NCBI RefSeq assembly: GCF_001191005.1
Contig: NZ_CP012201.1
Location: forward strand, 248,001-312,000
Source of the DNA: Massilia sp. NR 4-1
GTDB taxonomy: Bacteria; Pseudomonadota; Gammaproteobacteria; Burkholderiales; Burkholderiaceae_D
DNA: 64,000 nt
Direction: 5' to 3'
In this document: piece by piece, positions 1 through 15,000 of the stretch
How the letters are laid out: each line of letters begins with the position of its first letter
How positions within the stretch are numbered: position 1 is the stretch's first letter
Notes under the pieces: model-generated
What the model was told of the DNA's origin: nothing
Databases searched by the model: none
The model's input: the letters and a program-made list of their open reading frames with translations, nothing else
Position numbers and translations under genes: made by a program

Positions 1-3000
1 GGCAGCACGCGCGTCACCGAAATCTACGACGCCAACAACGGCGGCCGTCTGATTAGCTCGCGCGACCTCGATGGCAACAGCCTGAACTATGCTTACAACG
101 CCAATGGCTTGTTAAGCCAGATCGACGACAGCAGCGGCGGCTCGACCCTGCTCAAATACAGCGGCAACAACCTGGGCGAGATTGAAACCCGCTTTACCAA
201 TGCCGCCGGCACCGTTGTAGCCCAGACACGGGTGCGTTATGAATACGACAGCGCCAACCGCCTGAGCCGCGTCAGCACCGACCTCACGCCGGAAGATGGC
301 AGCATCGCCGACGGCAAGACCGTCTGGACCCGCTACAGCTACGACGGCGACAGCAAGCGCGTGGCCCTGGTCGAACAGCACGACGGCGCCCAGCTGGCCA
401 TCAAATACCAGCAGATCGGCGCCAACTGGGTCGTGGCCCAGACCAGCGACGAAGCCGGGCGCAGCACCAGCTATGTGTATGACCAAACCAAGAAGACCGC
501 GCAGGCCAACGATAGTACCGGCCTGAGCCGTAGCTTCACCTTCGATGTGTCCGGCCAGCTTAAAGCGCTGAGCCAGACCGACACAGTCAATGGCGGCAGC
601 AATACCGATGGTTTCGAGTACGACGCCAGCGGCAATATTACGTCCGCTACCGACGCCAATGGCAACAAGACGGTCTACCGCTACGACTTCAACGGCAATT
701 GCATTTATGAGCGCGATGCCCAGGGCAATGTCATCGAACGTTCTTTTGGCGGCCTAAACGAGCTGCAGACGGAAACGAAATATGTGCAGCCCGATCCCGA
801 TGCTGCCGGCCCGGCAATGGCGGGCGAGGCCCAGACCACGCGCTACGTCTACGACGGCAAGAACCACCTGCGCTTCATCGTCAGCCCGGAAAACCGCGTC
901 ACCGAGATGCGCTACGACGCGCGTGGCCAGCGCACCAGCACCATCACCCATGCGGCGCCGCTGTCCTTGACGCTGCCGATGACCGCTTATGATTTCAGCA
1001 ATGGTCTGGCAGGTCTAAATGCCAAGCCCGGACCGGGCAATCTTGTTGCCAGCAATGGCGCCATTAAATTCACGGCCATCAATCAGCCCGTTGTCGATTA
1101 TTTCGGCATCTATTTTGGCGCCAAACCGGTGGGTACCAACTTCCGGTTTGAAGCTACCATGCCCACCAAACCGCTGCCGCTCGACACCACCCTGGGCATA
1201 GGCTTGACCGGCGGTTCCTGGAATACGCCCAGCGCGCGCCGGCTGTCCATGGCTTTCAATGGCCATGGACTGGTGGTCAACTCCTGGATAGGCTCTTCCC
1301 CGGCCGGAAAGGTACTGGGGCCGATCAAGCCCGGCGCCACCTATGTGGTGGAAATCGAGACCGAGCAGAGCGGCATGGCGATCCTGTACGTCTACGAGAA
1401 AGGCAGCGAGCGCGCCAGCGGCTATAGTTGGCGCAACCAGTTTGCACCAGGCAGCCAGCTCGCCTTTAATGGGGAGTCGAGTGTGGGGCCAAATATCCCG
1501 GCAGGGAATGATGCCTCCATCCTGCTGGACAATCTCAGCATGACCCGCTCGCCGCAGGAAGCCGACTTGGTGACCTGGGCCAATGGCTTGAGCTCCGATT
1601 TGAAAAAGCAGGCGGTGCGTACCGACTTCGCTTATGACCAGCGCGGCCTGCTGGCCAGCAGCACCAGTTATGCCAAGCTCGATGCCACCGGCAACGGCGT
1701 CGTCGACGGCAGCCAGTCCGCGCTGCGCTACGTCTACGATCAGTCCGGCCAACTGTTGCAGTCCTTCGATGCCAAGGGCGCGATTTTGACCTGGAGTGTG
1801 TACGACGGCGCCGGTCAGGTGAGGGTACGCCGGGATCTGACACCTGTCGCGATCAATACGATTTATAACGATGTGCCCACGTTGCGCGCGGTCGGCGGAA
1901 CAATGCGTTTGACCACGCAAAGCACCACCACCTATCCTGGGGTACTGTACGGAATCCTGCGCCAGGTCATCTCGACCTACGATACCAGTGGCAAACTGCT
2001 CAGCACGCTCGAAGCCGGTGCTGGCGAGACCTTGTACAGCTACGACCAGGCCGGCCGCCTGCGCATGGTGCAGGCGCCGAACGGCACCCGCAGCTACCAG
2101 TTCCACGACAACCTGGGCCGCAAATACGCGGAAATCGATGGCGACGGCAGCCTGGTGGAATACCGCCACAACGCCGAAGGCCAGGTTACGCAGCTGATCC
2201 GCTACGCCAACCGCGTCGATATCGACCAGCTTCTCGCCAAGGCGGCACCACGCCTGCTGGACGCCCTGCGCCGCAGCGATCTGCCGCTGACGCCGGGCGC
2301 ACAGGATGAAATCGAATACCGCAGCTATGACCTGGCCGGCCGTCTGGTCAAAACCACAGATGGCGCCGGCTATGTGACGGAAAACCGCTATGATGGCCAG
2401 TCGCGCCTGATCGCCACCATCCGCTACGCCCAGCTGGATGCGAACCCTTCGAGCGCCGACCGCACCACCCGTCTGTTCTACAGCGTCGATGGCAAGCTGG
2501 CGGCGACGCTCGATGCCGACGGCTATCTGAGCGAAAACCGTTACAACGTGGCGGGCCAACTGGTCGAAACCGTGCGCTACAGCGTACCCACCGCAGTAGC
2601 GCTGCGCACCGCCGGCACGCTGGCCGATCTGCGTCCGCAAAGCGACGCTGGCGCGCTGCGCGAATACCAGCTGTATGACGGCAAGAACCAGTTGGTTGGT
2701 TCCATCAGCGCCGATGGCCATCTGACTGAGCTGGTGTATGACGGCAATGGTCTGCTGACCAGTAAGACTCGCTACGCCACAGTGGTGAGCTATACGGCTG
2801 GCGCCAGCGTGGACAGTTTGCGCCCAGCCAATGGCGAACGCCAGAGCGTGACGTATGAATACAATGCCCGCCGCCAGTTGGTGAAAGAAATCGCGGCCGA
2901 TGGCACCGTGACAGATTACAACGTCAGTATCGTCGGCAATCGAACTGCAACCACGGTGGCCACTGGCACCGAAGACGAGCGCAGTGTTCGGCAGAAATTC

Positions 3001-6000
3001 AATGTACACGGTTTAGTGGTCGCGGAGTTGAGCGCTGAAGGCGCCGAACGTCTGAAACAAACCAGTACATCCGAACAGGTTGACGCCGTCTGGGCGAGCT
3101 ATGGCAAGCAATACACTTACAATGTGGCCGACCAGCGCACCAGCATGACGGATGCAAACGGCAACCGCACGCTCTACTACTACGACCGAGACGGCCGCCT
3201 GAGCCACACCATCAACGCTGCCGGCGAAGTCGAGGCGCGAACCTACAGTGCCCAGAACCGTCTGGAACGCAGCACCACTTATGCAGCCCGTATCGACAGT
3301 GCCCGTCTGCAGGCGCTTAGCGGTGGCAACGAGGCGGAGATTCTCGCGCTTGTGGCAGGCCTGGCCAGCGCTGGCGATGCCGTCGTCAGCTACGCCTATG
3401 ACAAGCGCGGCCTGTTGATCAGCCAGACCGATGCCGAGGGCTTTGTCACCCGCTTGCACTACGACGCGTTCGGCCAGCTCGATTCCCGTGCCACCCAGAT
3501 CAAGGACGGCCGGACCGTTACTGACACCCTGGCCTATGACCGCCGTGGCCAGCTGACCGACACCATTTCCGATGCCGGCGGCGCCAATCTGTCGGTACAT
3601 ACCGACTACGATGCTTTCGGCCGTCCTGAAAAGCGCCGCGACGCCAACGGCAACGTCACCAGCTACGGTTACGACAAGCTGGGACGCCAAGTCTCGGTGC
3701 AGTTGCCGCTTGGTCCCGCCACCACGGTCACCTACGACGCCTTCGACCGCGTGCTGACGCAGACCGATGCGAACGGCAAGACCACGCGTACCGAATACAA
3801 CACCCAGCAGCGCACGATCACCCTGACCACGCCGGAAGGCGTGCAAAAGGTGGTACGCAACAACCGCTACGGCCAACAGGTTGAACTGACCGATGGCAAT
3901 GGCAACACCACCATCTTCAAATACAACCGCGACGGCAAGCTGGAGACGACCGTCAATGCGCTGAAGGAAGAGGTGAAAAATGCCTACGACCAGGCCGGCC
4001 GCCTGTGGCAAAGCACGGACGCCAACGGCACCGTCACCGAATTCACCTACGATGCGGCCAACCGCATCCTGAGCAAGACCGTCGATCCGTCCGGCTTGAA
4101 GCTGAGCACGAAGTACAGCTACGATGCGCTGGGCCAGGTGCAGACCGTGACCGATCCGCGCGGCATCGTCACGCGCAACGTCTACGACAAGAAAGGCCAG
4201 CTGAAGTCGGTTATCGTGGATGACAGTGACTCGAAACTGGAAAGCAAGTTTGAGTATGATGGCCGCGGAAAAACGCTGAGCGTGACCGATCCGGCAGGCC
4301 GCGTCACCATCTACGAATACGACAATCTGGGCCGCCGCACCGCTGAGGTGGTCGATCCCAAATCGCGCAATCCGCAAGGCTTGGACCTGCGCACCGAATA
4401 CGAGTACGACGGCAGCGGCAACGTCATCGCGCGCAAGGACGCCAATCAATCCCTGAGCCGCTTCGCCTTCGACGCCAATAACCGTCTTCGCGGCAGCATC
4501 GACCCGGCCGGCGCGGTGACGCTGAATGAATATGATGCGGCGGGCCGCCTGACGAAAACCAGCCGGATCGCCCAAGCGCTGGATCTGGAAAAAGAACTGC
4601 GCAGCATGCCGCAGCCGCGCAATACCGCCAGCGATACGGCGGCCTTGCTGGCGCGGGTCAGCCCTGATGCCAGCCGCGATAACGTGCAGTGGAATATCTA
4701 CAATGCCGACGGCCAGGTGGAATACGTCGTGGACGGCGCCGGCAAGGTCAGCAAGCTGGAATACGATAAGAACGGCAATGTGACCGGCCGCACTGGCTAT
4801 GCCGAAAAGATTTCGGTCGCCGGCCTGGGCACCGCGCCCGGCAAGGACAAGCTGCCAGCGCTCAAGACCAGCGGCAATGACCAGCGTCAGCGTATCGTCT
4901 ACGACGCGGCCAACCGCGTTGTCGCTACTGTCACGGCCCAGCATCAGCTGGTAGACGACATCCAGGAATGGGCGGTCGTTTCGTATGCTTATGATGGCAA
5001 TGGCAACCTGGTCGAACAGCGCTCGTATTCGCGGGCGATAAACAGCAACGTCATGCCGGCCAAGGAAGCCGTGCTCTTTTTCGTTTCCGGCGAACCTAGC
5101 CAAGGTTACGGCGACAGCGTCAAGCGCTACGGCTACGATCATGCCAACCGCCAGATCCTCAGCGCCACCGCCCTCGGGGTAGATGGGCAGGGTACGCCGC
5201 AATGGGCAGTGACCCAGCAGCAGTTTGACGAGAGCGGCAACCTGCTGCAGCGCACAGAGTATCGTAATGCCGTGAGCGAAGCAGGTTTGCCGGCGAAGCC
5301 GGGAGCGGAAGCCCTGCGCAACTGGATCTCCGGCGTTGCCAGCGACGATAGCGACCGTATCACCCGCTATGCCTACGATGGCGCTGGCCGCCAGATCGCG
5401 CAGATCGACGCGGAAGGCGCGGTCACGCGCCAGGAATTCGACCGCAGCGGCCAGGTAACGCTGCGCACGCAGTATGCCGTCGCACTGAAGGCGCTGAAGC
5501 GCGACGAACGCGCCATCGATATGCTGGGACGGCTGCAAGCCAACGCGGCAGCCGACCGCAGCGAACGTCGTGAATTCGACAAGGCGGGCCGCACGCGCTT
5601 TGTGCTGGATGCTGCGGGCTATATCAAGGAATGGCGCTACGATGCGCTGGGCCGCGTGCTATCCACCCATGCTTACCTTGCGCCTGCCAAGGACGGCGGC
5701 AAGATCGAGAAGGCCGCAGCGGCGCGCGGCAACGAGGCGCGCGTCAATCGCTTCAGCTACGACGCGCAAGGGAATGTGCTGTCCAGCACCGACAGCATTG
5801 GCGCCATTGAAACCTTCAGCTATGACGCCCTCGGCAACAAGAAGACCTATACCAATAAATTAGGCAATACCTGGGAATATGGATACGATGCTGCCGGCCG
5901 CCTGACCGAGGAAGTCGGGCCACCGGTTACGGTCCACGACAACGGCATGGTGGAGGCGGGTGACTGGATGAAGCCGCGCACGGGCCAGGTCATGCGTCTG

Positions 6001-9000
6001 AAAACGCTGATGGAGTACGACGCCCTTGGCAACTTGACCAAGCGCACCGAAGCGGCGGGAGCGGCAGGCCAGGAGCGCAGCACCCGCTATGAATACGATG
6101 CCGCCGGCCACCAGGTGAAGACTATCCGTTCCGGCTGGCGCGTCTACGATGCCGGCGCTGATAGCGGCCTGTCGCAGAATGGCTTTGGCGGCAGGACGGA
6201 AAGCGATTCGGGTGACCTGGTAACCACGGTCACCTACGATATTTTCGGTAGGGCCGTACGCAATGTCGACGCCTTGGGCAATGTATCGGAAAAAGCATAT
6301 GACAATCTGGGTCGCGTGATTCTGGAGCGCGATGCGGAAAACCATGTGACCTGGTATGGGCGTGATGCCTTTGGTGACGTAAGTCGGCTGACCCGCTACA
6401 GCCAGGCTCTCTCCACCTCGCTGCTGGGGCCGTGGACGGCGCAGTCGCAGAAAAAAGCGTTGCTGGCTCAGTTGAACGCCTTGGCCAGCACGGAAGACCG
6501 CTCGATCTATAACAGCTACGACAAGCTGGGCCGCGTGACGCGGACCGTCGAGCCGCAGGTGTTCGTGTACGATCCGAACAGTATTGGCGCCGACCAGAAG
6601 TATCTGGCGGCGCGCGCCACCACCACCGCCTATGACGCTTTCGGCGGCGCCAAGGAGAAAAAGGTGTTTGGCGTCGACGGCGCAGGCAAGCAGCTGAGCC
6701 GCGCCACTGAAACGCGCTATGCCTTTGACCAGCGCGGCACCCTGGTGTCGGAATGGACGCTGACTGGCGAGGCCGGGCCGGAGCAAGGCTATGTGACGCT
6801 GATGGAGTACGACTATGCCGGCAATCTGGCACGCAAGGTCGAGTACAGCGACAAGATCAGCAACTGGAACGCGGCCAGCGGCATGCCACCCCAAGTGCAG
6901 GGCAAGGACCGCGAAACCCGCTTCGCGTACGACCGCGAAGGGCGCAAGATCGAGGAAATCCGCGCCAATGCGGAATACGCCGTGGGGCAGGGCAATACCA
7001 CGGTGCGCGGCGAAATCTCCACCAAATACGGCTATGACGCCGTAGGCAATCTGGTGACGACCATTGATGCGTACGGCAACGCCAGCCATAGCTACTACGA
7101 TTCGCTTGGCCATGTGACCGCCACGGTTGGACCGAATGCGCAGGCACGCACCCAGGTGACGGCCCTGTTCCTCGCCGTATTGCGCCGGGCGCCGAGTGCG
7201 AGGGAATTATCCGACTGGATCCAGGAGCTGGCAAAGGAAAATGGTCCGTTGAAGATGGCGAAGGCCTTGCTGGAGTGCGAGGAGGGCCGCCGCAATTATC
7301 CAGCGGGGCAGGATAATAACGGCTTCCTCACCACGCTTTACCAGAGCACCCAGAACCGCGCTCCGGATGCGGGCGGATTGCAATATTGGGCCGACGTCAT
7401 GGCCAGCCAAAATGCGTCCAAGGAGCGCATCGTGCTGGACATCGTGCGCGCTGTGACCGACTACAATGGTTCCGACCCGCTTGCCTACGGCTCGCGCCGC
7501 TGGTTCAACGTGCAGATCGAGACGGTGCTGCGGGCAACCATGCCAGCGCAGGATGTGGATCAGTATGGCCGCCGCGCGCCGCTGACCGAACTGCGCCTGG
7601 ATGCCTTCGGCAATGTCACACAGCGCATCGAGTACAGCAATGGCGCCTTGTTCGCCAATGCCGCCGGTTACGCGGCGCTGGCGCAAAACCTTGCGGCAGA
7701 CCGCATCACCACCACCTCGTATGACGCCGGTGGCCATGCGGTACAGGTGGTCAATGCCGAAGGCCGCAGCTCCTTTGCCTCCTACGACAAGCTGGGGCGC
7801 ATCGCCAAGCAATGGAGCCATGTCACCCAGCGCAATACCTGGGCGCCCAACAATACGCTGAACAAGACCTCCTTCCTGGTCTTTGGCTACGATAAGCTGG
7901 GCCGCGCAGTCTCGACCAAGGAACCGAGCACCACCGATGGCATTCTGGAACGTAGCAGCGCCTACAATGCCTTTGGTGAGCTGACGCGCCGCCACGTCGG
8001 TGGCGTGCTGGTCGAGTACAACGATTACGACCAGGCCGGCCGCCTGTGGCGCACCAATGCGGGCGACGGCGTCAGCCGCGTCATGTTGCACGACAATGCC
8101 GGCAATGTGACGGCGGAGCTGCGCAGCGCCACCCTGAAGCTGATCAACGAAGCCTACCGCGATGCCCAGCAGGTCGATGGCCTGCCTGGTTTGGTGCGCA
8201 ACGAAACCCGCTACGACGTGCTGGGCCATGTGACCGCGCAAATCCGCTCGGCGCAGCAAATCGGTTCGAATGTGCCGAGCAGTCTGACGGAGTCGAACAT
8301 CGGTGTGCTGGTAACCGGGCGCACCACTTATACCCAGCAGGAAGTACAGAATCCGGAAAATCCAGGCAATGGCGAGGGACCAACTTTCCGTTGGACTGGC
8401 CAGAACAGCGTGCAGCTGGATCTGCGCGGGCTGGCCAAGCTGGGTAGCGGCGATGTCAAAATTGAGGTGAGCTATGGCACCAAGGCGGTGTCGGCCGCTG
8501 AGTCGGGCAATAATGCGGGACGACCTGCGAGCGATCACAGTTACACGCAAATATTCAACGCGGCGCAGGCCGATGCCGGTCCGCTGCTGAGCTGGAACAG
8601 CCCAGGGGAACCGCTGGATGAGCTCAAGCACATCCGTGTCTGGAAGAAGGATCTGTCCGGCCGATGGTCGCTGCTGATAGACCACAATAGCGCCGGCCCA
8701 GCCGGCCACGCCCTGCTTGTCGCAGCGCCGGCCGATCCCGGCATCAAGGTCGCGCTGCAATACCGCTTGCGCGGCCGTGCCGAGTGGATTAGAGCCGCGG
8801 GTTTGACCAACTTCGGCGACACCCTACGTCTCGATACCAGCCTGCTGGCCGACGGCGAGTATGAATACCAGGTGCTGCAGTCCGGTTTGGACGGCGGCCA
8901 GGAGGTTGTGCGCGAAAGCGGCACCTGGAACGTGTCCGACATCAAGGCACGGCGCGATGTCACGCAGCTGTATGTGGCCTTGTTCAACCGTGCTCCGGAC

Positions 9001-12000
9001 GCCGGCGGCCTGCAGTTCTGGGCCAATGCCGTGCGGGGCGGCGGCGTGACGCCGCTGCATATCGCAACCCAGATGCTGGAAGGGGAAGAGGGCAAGGCCA
9101 GCTTCCCGCCGGGTGACAGCAACGCAGCCTTCATCAGCCGCATCTACAAGAATATCTTCGGCGCAGAGATGCCGGCCGCCCGCGCCGCCAGCCTGGAAGG
9201 CCAGCTGGCCAGCCGTGGCAGGGCGCAATTGGTGGTAGACCTGATGACTGAGGTCATGTCGGACTACCGCCCAGGCACCCAGGCGGTACGCCAGCTGTTT
9301 GCCGATAAGGTTGAAGTGGGCCTGGCCTACGGCTTCAAGCTCAAAGGCAGCAATGTGCGCAGCGCCGCCGAGCTGTTGGGCAAGGTTGCCGCGAGCGGCA
9401 AGGACGCGGTGCTGGCCGAGGCCGCTGTCACCGCCGCGCGCGAAGAGGCGCAGCGCCGCATCGCCAGCCTGTATGTCGCCATCTTCAACCGCGCCCCGGA
9501 CAAGGGCGGGCTGGAGTTCTGGGTAAACGATATTCAAAGAGGGATCGAGCTGACCACCATCGTCAGCGGCATGTTGAGCGGAGCCGAGGGACAGAAGATG
9601 TTTGCCGAAGCTGCGAGCGGCGAACCTTTCCTGCAAAAGCTTTACCAGAACCTGCTGGGCCGCGCGCCCAACGCGGATGAGCTGAAAACAGGACTTGGCC
9701 TGCTGGCCAATAACAGCCGGGAAGCCACGGCGCTGGCATTGGTCGATCTCATCGGCAGTTACCGCGGCAGCGATCCACAGGCCCTGGCGGCGCAGCGCAT
9801 GCTGACCAACAAGGTGGTGGTAGGCCTGGCCTATGCGGTGGATATGCAGGGCACGGAACCCGATGTCGCCACGGCCCTGCTGGCCGGTGTGCAGGCCGAG
9901 GCTACGGCCGATGCGGCGGCGCGCGCCGCCAAGACCGCCGCCGACCTGATGTTGAAACAGGCGCAGCTGAAGCAGGCGACGGCGAAAGCGGCCGCCGAAG
10001 CGGCTGCGGCGGCCGACGCGGCGCTGCCGATGGAGAAGAAGCGCGAACTGATCGCGCGCCTGTATGTCGCCCTGCTGAACCGCGCGCCGGACAGCGACGG
10101 CCTGGCCAAGTGGAGCAAGGCGCTGGCGAGCGAACTGTCGGCGGGAGGGGCGTCCGACAAGCTGCTGGGCGTGGTCGCCGACAGCCTGCTGCAAAGCGAC
10201 GAAGGCCGTGCGCTCTTCGCTGCCGGCCTGTCGCCTGAACAGTTCCTGCGCCAGCTGTACCAGCAGGCGTTCAACCGTAAGGCCGATGAGGGTGGACTGA
10301 AATTCTGGCTGGATGTCCTGGCCGCCAACCCGAAAATGTCGCGTGGCGAATGGGCCGCCAACGTCATTGCCGGCCTGGTGCGCGAGCGCCAGCCTGCTGG
10401 CGAAGTCCTCGATTCCCAGCGCCTGTTCAATAACAAGGTGGCGCTTGGCCTCAGCTATGCGTTGTCGATGGGCGGCAACGACAAGGAGGCGGCGCGCCAG
10501 ATCAATGCACTGGTCACGGCCGACGATATCACGGCCGCCAGCGCGGCGGCCGATGCCGCCATTCTCGCAGCCGTCAGCAAGGCGGCACGCGAATCGGCCG
10601 CCGACACGGCCGCTGCCGCCGACAGGGCGGCGGCCGATACGGCAGCCGGTATCGCGCTGCTGCAGGCGGCGCGCGACCGCACCCGCGCCAGCGATGCTGT
10701 GGCAGCTTCGCCGCTGATCGACAATCTGCTGAAATACACCCGTCTGTATGTGGCACTGTTCAAGCGCGCGCCGAGCTTCAAGGAAGTGAATGAGGCCAGC
10801 ATTGAGCTGGACGGTGGGCAAAAGCTGGAAAAACTGGTCGAGAAAATGCTGGCGCTCCCGGAGCTGCAAACGCTGTACGCCAGCAGCTTGAGTGATGAAG
10901 CGTTCGTCAGGAGCGTCTACGCGAATGCCATGGGCCGCAGCGGCGCGAGCGCGGAGGGCATGGACTTCTGGGTACGCGATTTGCAGGTCAATAAGAATTC
11001 GCGCGCCGCAGTAACCAGCGGCATTATCGATGGCCTTATCAGAGGCGACTGGGCGCTGGACTCCGAAATGGCGGCCCGCGCCGATCTGCTGGAACGCAGC
11101 GCCAAGGCGCTGCAAAGCGCGATCGCCGAGGGCGACGCCGCGGTGGCACAGGCTCGGGCAAACGCCGACACGACCAGCATCGAGGCCAAGCGCGCCAAGG
11201 ACATTGCCGCTGAAGCCAGCCGCAAGGCGGCGGCACTGACGGGTACCGTGAACCTGAGTGCCGCCGAGCAGCGCCTCTCGCTGATTCGTGTGTATGTGGC
11301 GGTATTGCAGCGCCCACCCACCTTGGCGGAACTGAGCCATCAACTGAGCCAGCTGGCCAGCGGCGTCAGGCTGGAAAATATTGCGCAAGCTTTGCTGGAT
11401 TCGCCCGCAGGCAGGGAACGCTTTGCGCCGAACCTGTCCGCTGCGGATTTCATTTCGACGTTCTATACGAAAGTACTAGGCCGTACACCCGATGAGGGCG
11501 GCGGCAAGTACTGGATTGACTCCATGCTGAATGATGGGGAGATCAAAGGCAAGACGGTTACCCGCCTCATCGAAGCGGTAGTCGGCAATACCAAGGAACA
11601 TGACGGCGCCATGCTGTCGCAGAAGCTGTTCGACCAGGCGGTGCTGGATGCCGCCAATGCGGTTGCGGCCAGCGCGGCCGAAGCGGCGCGCCAGGCCAGC
11701 GGCGGCAAAGTGGACGCCGACAAGGCGTCGCAGGATGCCGCCAAGGCAGCCGAGGACGCCGGCAAGGCTGCTCAGGCCGCGCGCGAGCAGGCTGTCCGGG
11801 CTGCGAAGGCGCGGGACGAGGCCAGCAATGCGGCAACCACCAGGCAACTCAAGGTATTGCGTCTGGCGCTGGCCATGCTGGGGCGCGAGCCGACCTTGGC
11901 GGAATTTAATAACTGGCTGGCCCAGGCTTCGGAAAAATCGTTGCCGGCACTGGCGGCAGAGCTGGGCAAGCTGGCGGAATGGAAGCAGCAGTACGACGGT

Positions 12001-15000
12001 TTGGGCACCGCTGCCCTTATCCAGAAATTCTTCAAGCTGGTGCTGGGCCGCGACCCGGATACGGGCGGTTTCCAATACTGGATGGGCAGGGCGGGCGGCT
12101 TGAACACTTTCGAGCTGGTCTGCGAGATGATCGATGGCTTGATTATCGGAACGCGTCCAGAGGAAGAAGTGACGGATCCCCAGCGTTTGGAGGAAATCAA
12201 GCTTTTGCTGGAATCCCAGCGCCTGTTCAACGATCGCGTTTCTAAGGCCGCCAGCACCCTCTCGGCGGCAGCAGCGGTCGCCGCCCACCAGGCGAGCGAA
12301 GATGCGGTGAAGGCAGCCGGCGAGGCTACCCAGGCCAAGAAGGCCTTGACTGAGGCGGAAACCATGTCCGCCAACGCGCTCAAGGCCGCCGCTGCCGCTG
12401 CCAGCGCCTTGAAGGCGCTGCTGACGGCGCCGGCCCAAGCAACACTGGGCGTGGTGCGCCTGGCCGTGGCCATGTTGGGCCGTGAACCTACTGGCGCAGA
12501 GCTGCAAGCCTGGTTGGCCACGTATGCGAAAAATGGTCAATTGCTCGACGTCGCCCTGGCCATGGAACAGAGTGCAACTTGGAAGCAGGGCTATGGGTCC
12601 CTGGACAATTCCAGCTTCTTGGATGCCTTCTACCTCAAGGTGGAAAATCGCAACCCTGACGAAGGCGGTAAGAAGTATTGGATGGAGCGGCTGCGAGCAG
12701 ACAGCCGCAGCAAGGTCGTGTATGACATCGTTGATGAGATGGTCAGCAAGAGCAGCGCTGATCCACTCGTGATCGACTCTAAGAAATTCTTTAACGATAA
12801 TGTGGACGCCGCGATGCGGCGTATAACCGCCGCAGCGAACCTTGCGGCCACTAGTGCCGTGGAGGCCAAACAGGCCGCCGCCGATCATCTGAGCAGGATG
12901 TTGCGGGATGTCACGCTTGCGGAACAAACCCTCAAGGAGGCGCAAGCCAAATCCACGCAAGCTGTCAATAACGTCGAGAGCCTGATCAAGACCAGTGCGA
13001 ATGATCGTTTGCAGATTGTGCAGCTGTATGCCTTGATTTATCAGCGGGTGCCGACTTCGGAGGAGCTTAGCCAGGGGATGAAGGATTTGTCTGCCAGCAC
13101 CGTTGAGCAGGTGGCGGACAAGATGCTGAAATCGGCGGAAGGTCTGAACAAGTATTCCGATACGCTCTCCCGCAAAGACTTCATCGCCAAGGTGTATGAG
13201 GTGGCGTTTGGCCGGTCGGCCGAGATGGATGGAAGCGGCGGCATCAATTGGTGGTTGCAAACCTGGGGTAGTAATTCGAACGGCTACATGCTGGTGCACA
13301 TCGTCGAAGGCGGTTCCTCGCATAGGGTGGGGAAAATGGGTCTGGCGTTGAGCGACCAGAGTTACCTCTTCTCCAAGGTTCAAGCCTATATGGACCAGGT
13401 GGAGCGCAATGCCGCGGCTGCAGTTGACGCGGCTAAAGGGAATCTGGACAAGGCCGTGCTTGAGTCTGGAAAGAAAAACCAGGAGTTGGCAGACGCTAAA
13501 AAAGCCAGTCAGACCGCAAAAGTTGAATATGAAAACCTCGATAGCGTGGGCGCCAGCGCTGCCAGAGAGGTGGCGAGGGTAACTTCGGCGCAAAGCGGTA
13601 ACGCAACGGCGATGCTGCGCTTGCGTCTGGCCCGTTTGTATGTGGGCGCGCACAACCGTTATGGATCAAATGGGATTGATCTGGGTGGTTTCGAAAGTTG
13701 GGTAGTGAGCCTGGCTAGGCATAGCCCTGCCGAGCTGGAAAGACAGCTTGTGATTACCGCAGGCGATTTCCTCAATACAGCCAATAGTTGGTGGGGGCTC
13801 TATCCGGCCAGCTTGACTCCGGAGCAATTTGTCACGCGGTTCTATAACAATGTCTTTGGCCAGAATCCCGATCCGGCGAACTTGGAAAAATGGGCCAGGG
13901 TTGTTGCGACTCCGGGGCAGGGACGTGCTTACGCAGCCAAGAACATCATCGATGCCGTAGTTGCGTATGGTGAGGCAGCAGGTGAGCGCGATGAGGCACA
14001 GGCCCAGTCGCGCCAGTTGTTCGAGGGCCGAGTAATGGCCGAGCTGGATAATTTGGCCAAAAAGGCTGAAGAGAATCAGGCCACCAAGAACAGAGAATTA
14101 TCTAACGCTAACCTTGCTGTCTCCACGTATAGAGGCGTTGACGAGGCTCTTGCAAAAATTAGGAAGGCGTATGCAGATGAATCCACATACTCGGCGGAAG
14201 TTGGCAAGAGCCAGAAGGGATTTAACCTAGCCGTTAAACTCGATGGCGCCAGTTACGAAACCAAGTTTAAGTTAACACAGCTCTACGTCGCTTTGTTGGG
14301 CCGCGCACCGGAATTGGGCGTTGTGGACGAGGGTCTGGCATATACGTCCAATATGGCACTCTTCGCCAATCAGATTCTCAGCAATGAGAGTGGTGAAGCT
14401 GATCGATATCTAGGTTCCGGCCTCAGCAACGACGCCTTTGTTGATAGATTGTACGCCCTCGCTCTGGGGCACGAGGATTCGGGTAGCTGGGGTAAAGATG
14501 AGTTACGGAAGGACAATGGCAATAGAGGGTTGTTGGTTGAGAAAGTGCTCCTCGCTGCACGTACTCAAGGGAAAGAAGAACCATTCATGAATCGGGTCAG
14601 AGCTGCCTTAAGCAAGCTCACTGACGAGGCAACAGCAGCCAAACAGCTTTATTCCGCAGCAGAGAATGGGAGGGTGTCCGCGTTAAATGACTACACGAAG
14701 GCGAGTGCGGAAAACGAGCGGGCGAGTAAGGAACTTGATCAAAGGAAAGAGGCGGCGAGAATCGCCGCTAGTCAGGTCGAGGCGGCCAACAATGCTGTGC
14801 CCGCAATACGTGCCGGACTGGCGATCGCGAAGGCGAATCTTGCTGCAGCGGAAGCGCGCTCCCAGGCCGCCGCGAAGATGAAAACCTGGGATGGCTATAA
14901 AAAAGCCGAGGATGCAACCCAAAAAATATATGACAAAGCCCTGCTTGCCGAGCAAGGTTTGAGAAACGCGGTCGAGACGGCAACCCAGGCGATATCGGCG

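Noticed and set aside
3013..5538. An 841-codon open frame on the minus strand
   Set aside because: Antisense shadow of the first YD block of giant gene A; composition is periodic with the YD repeat.
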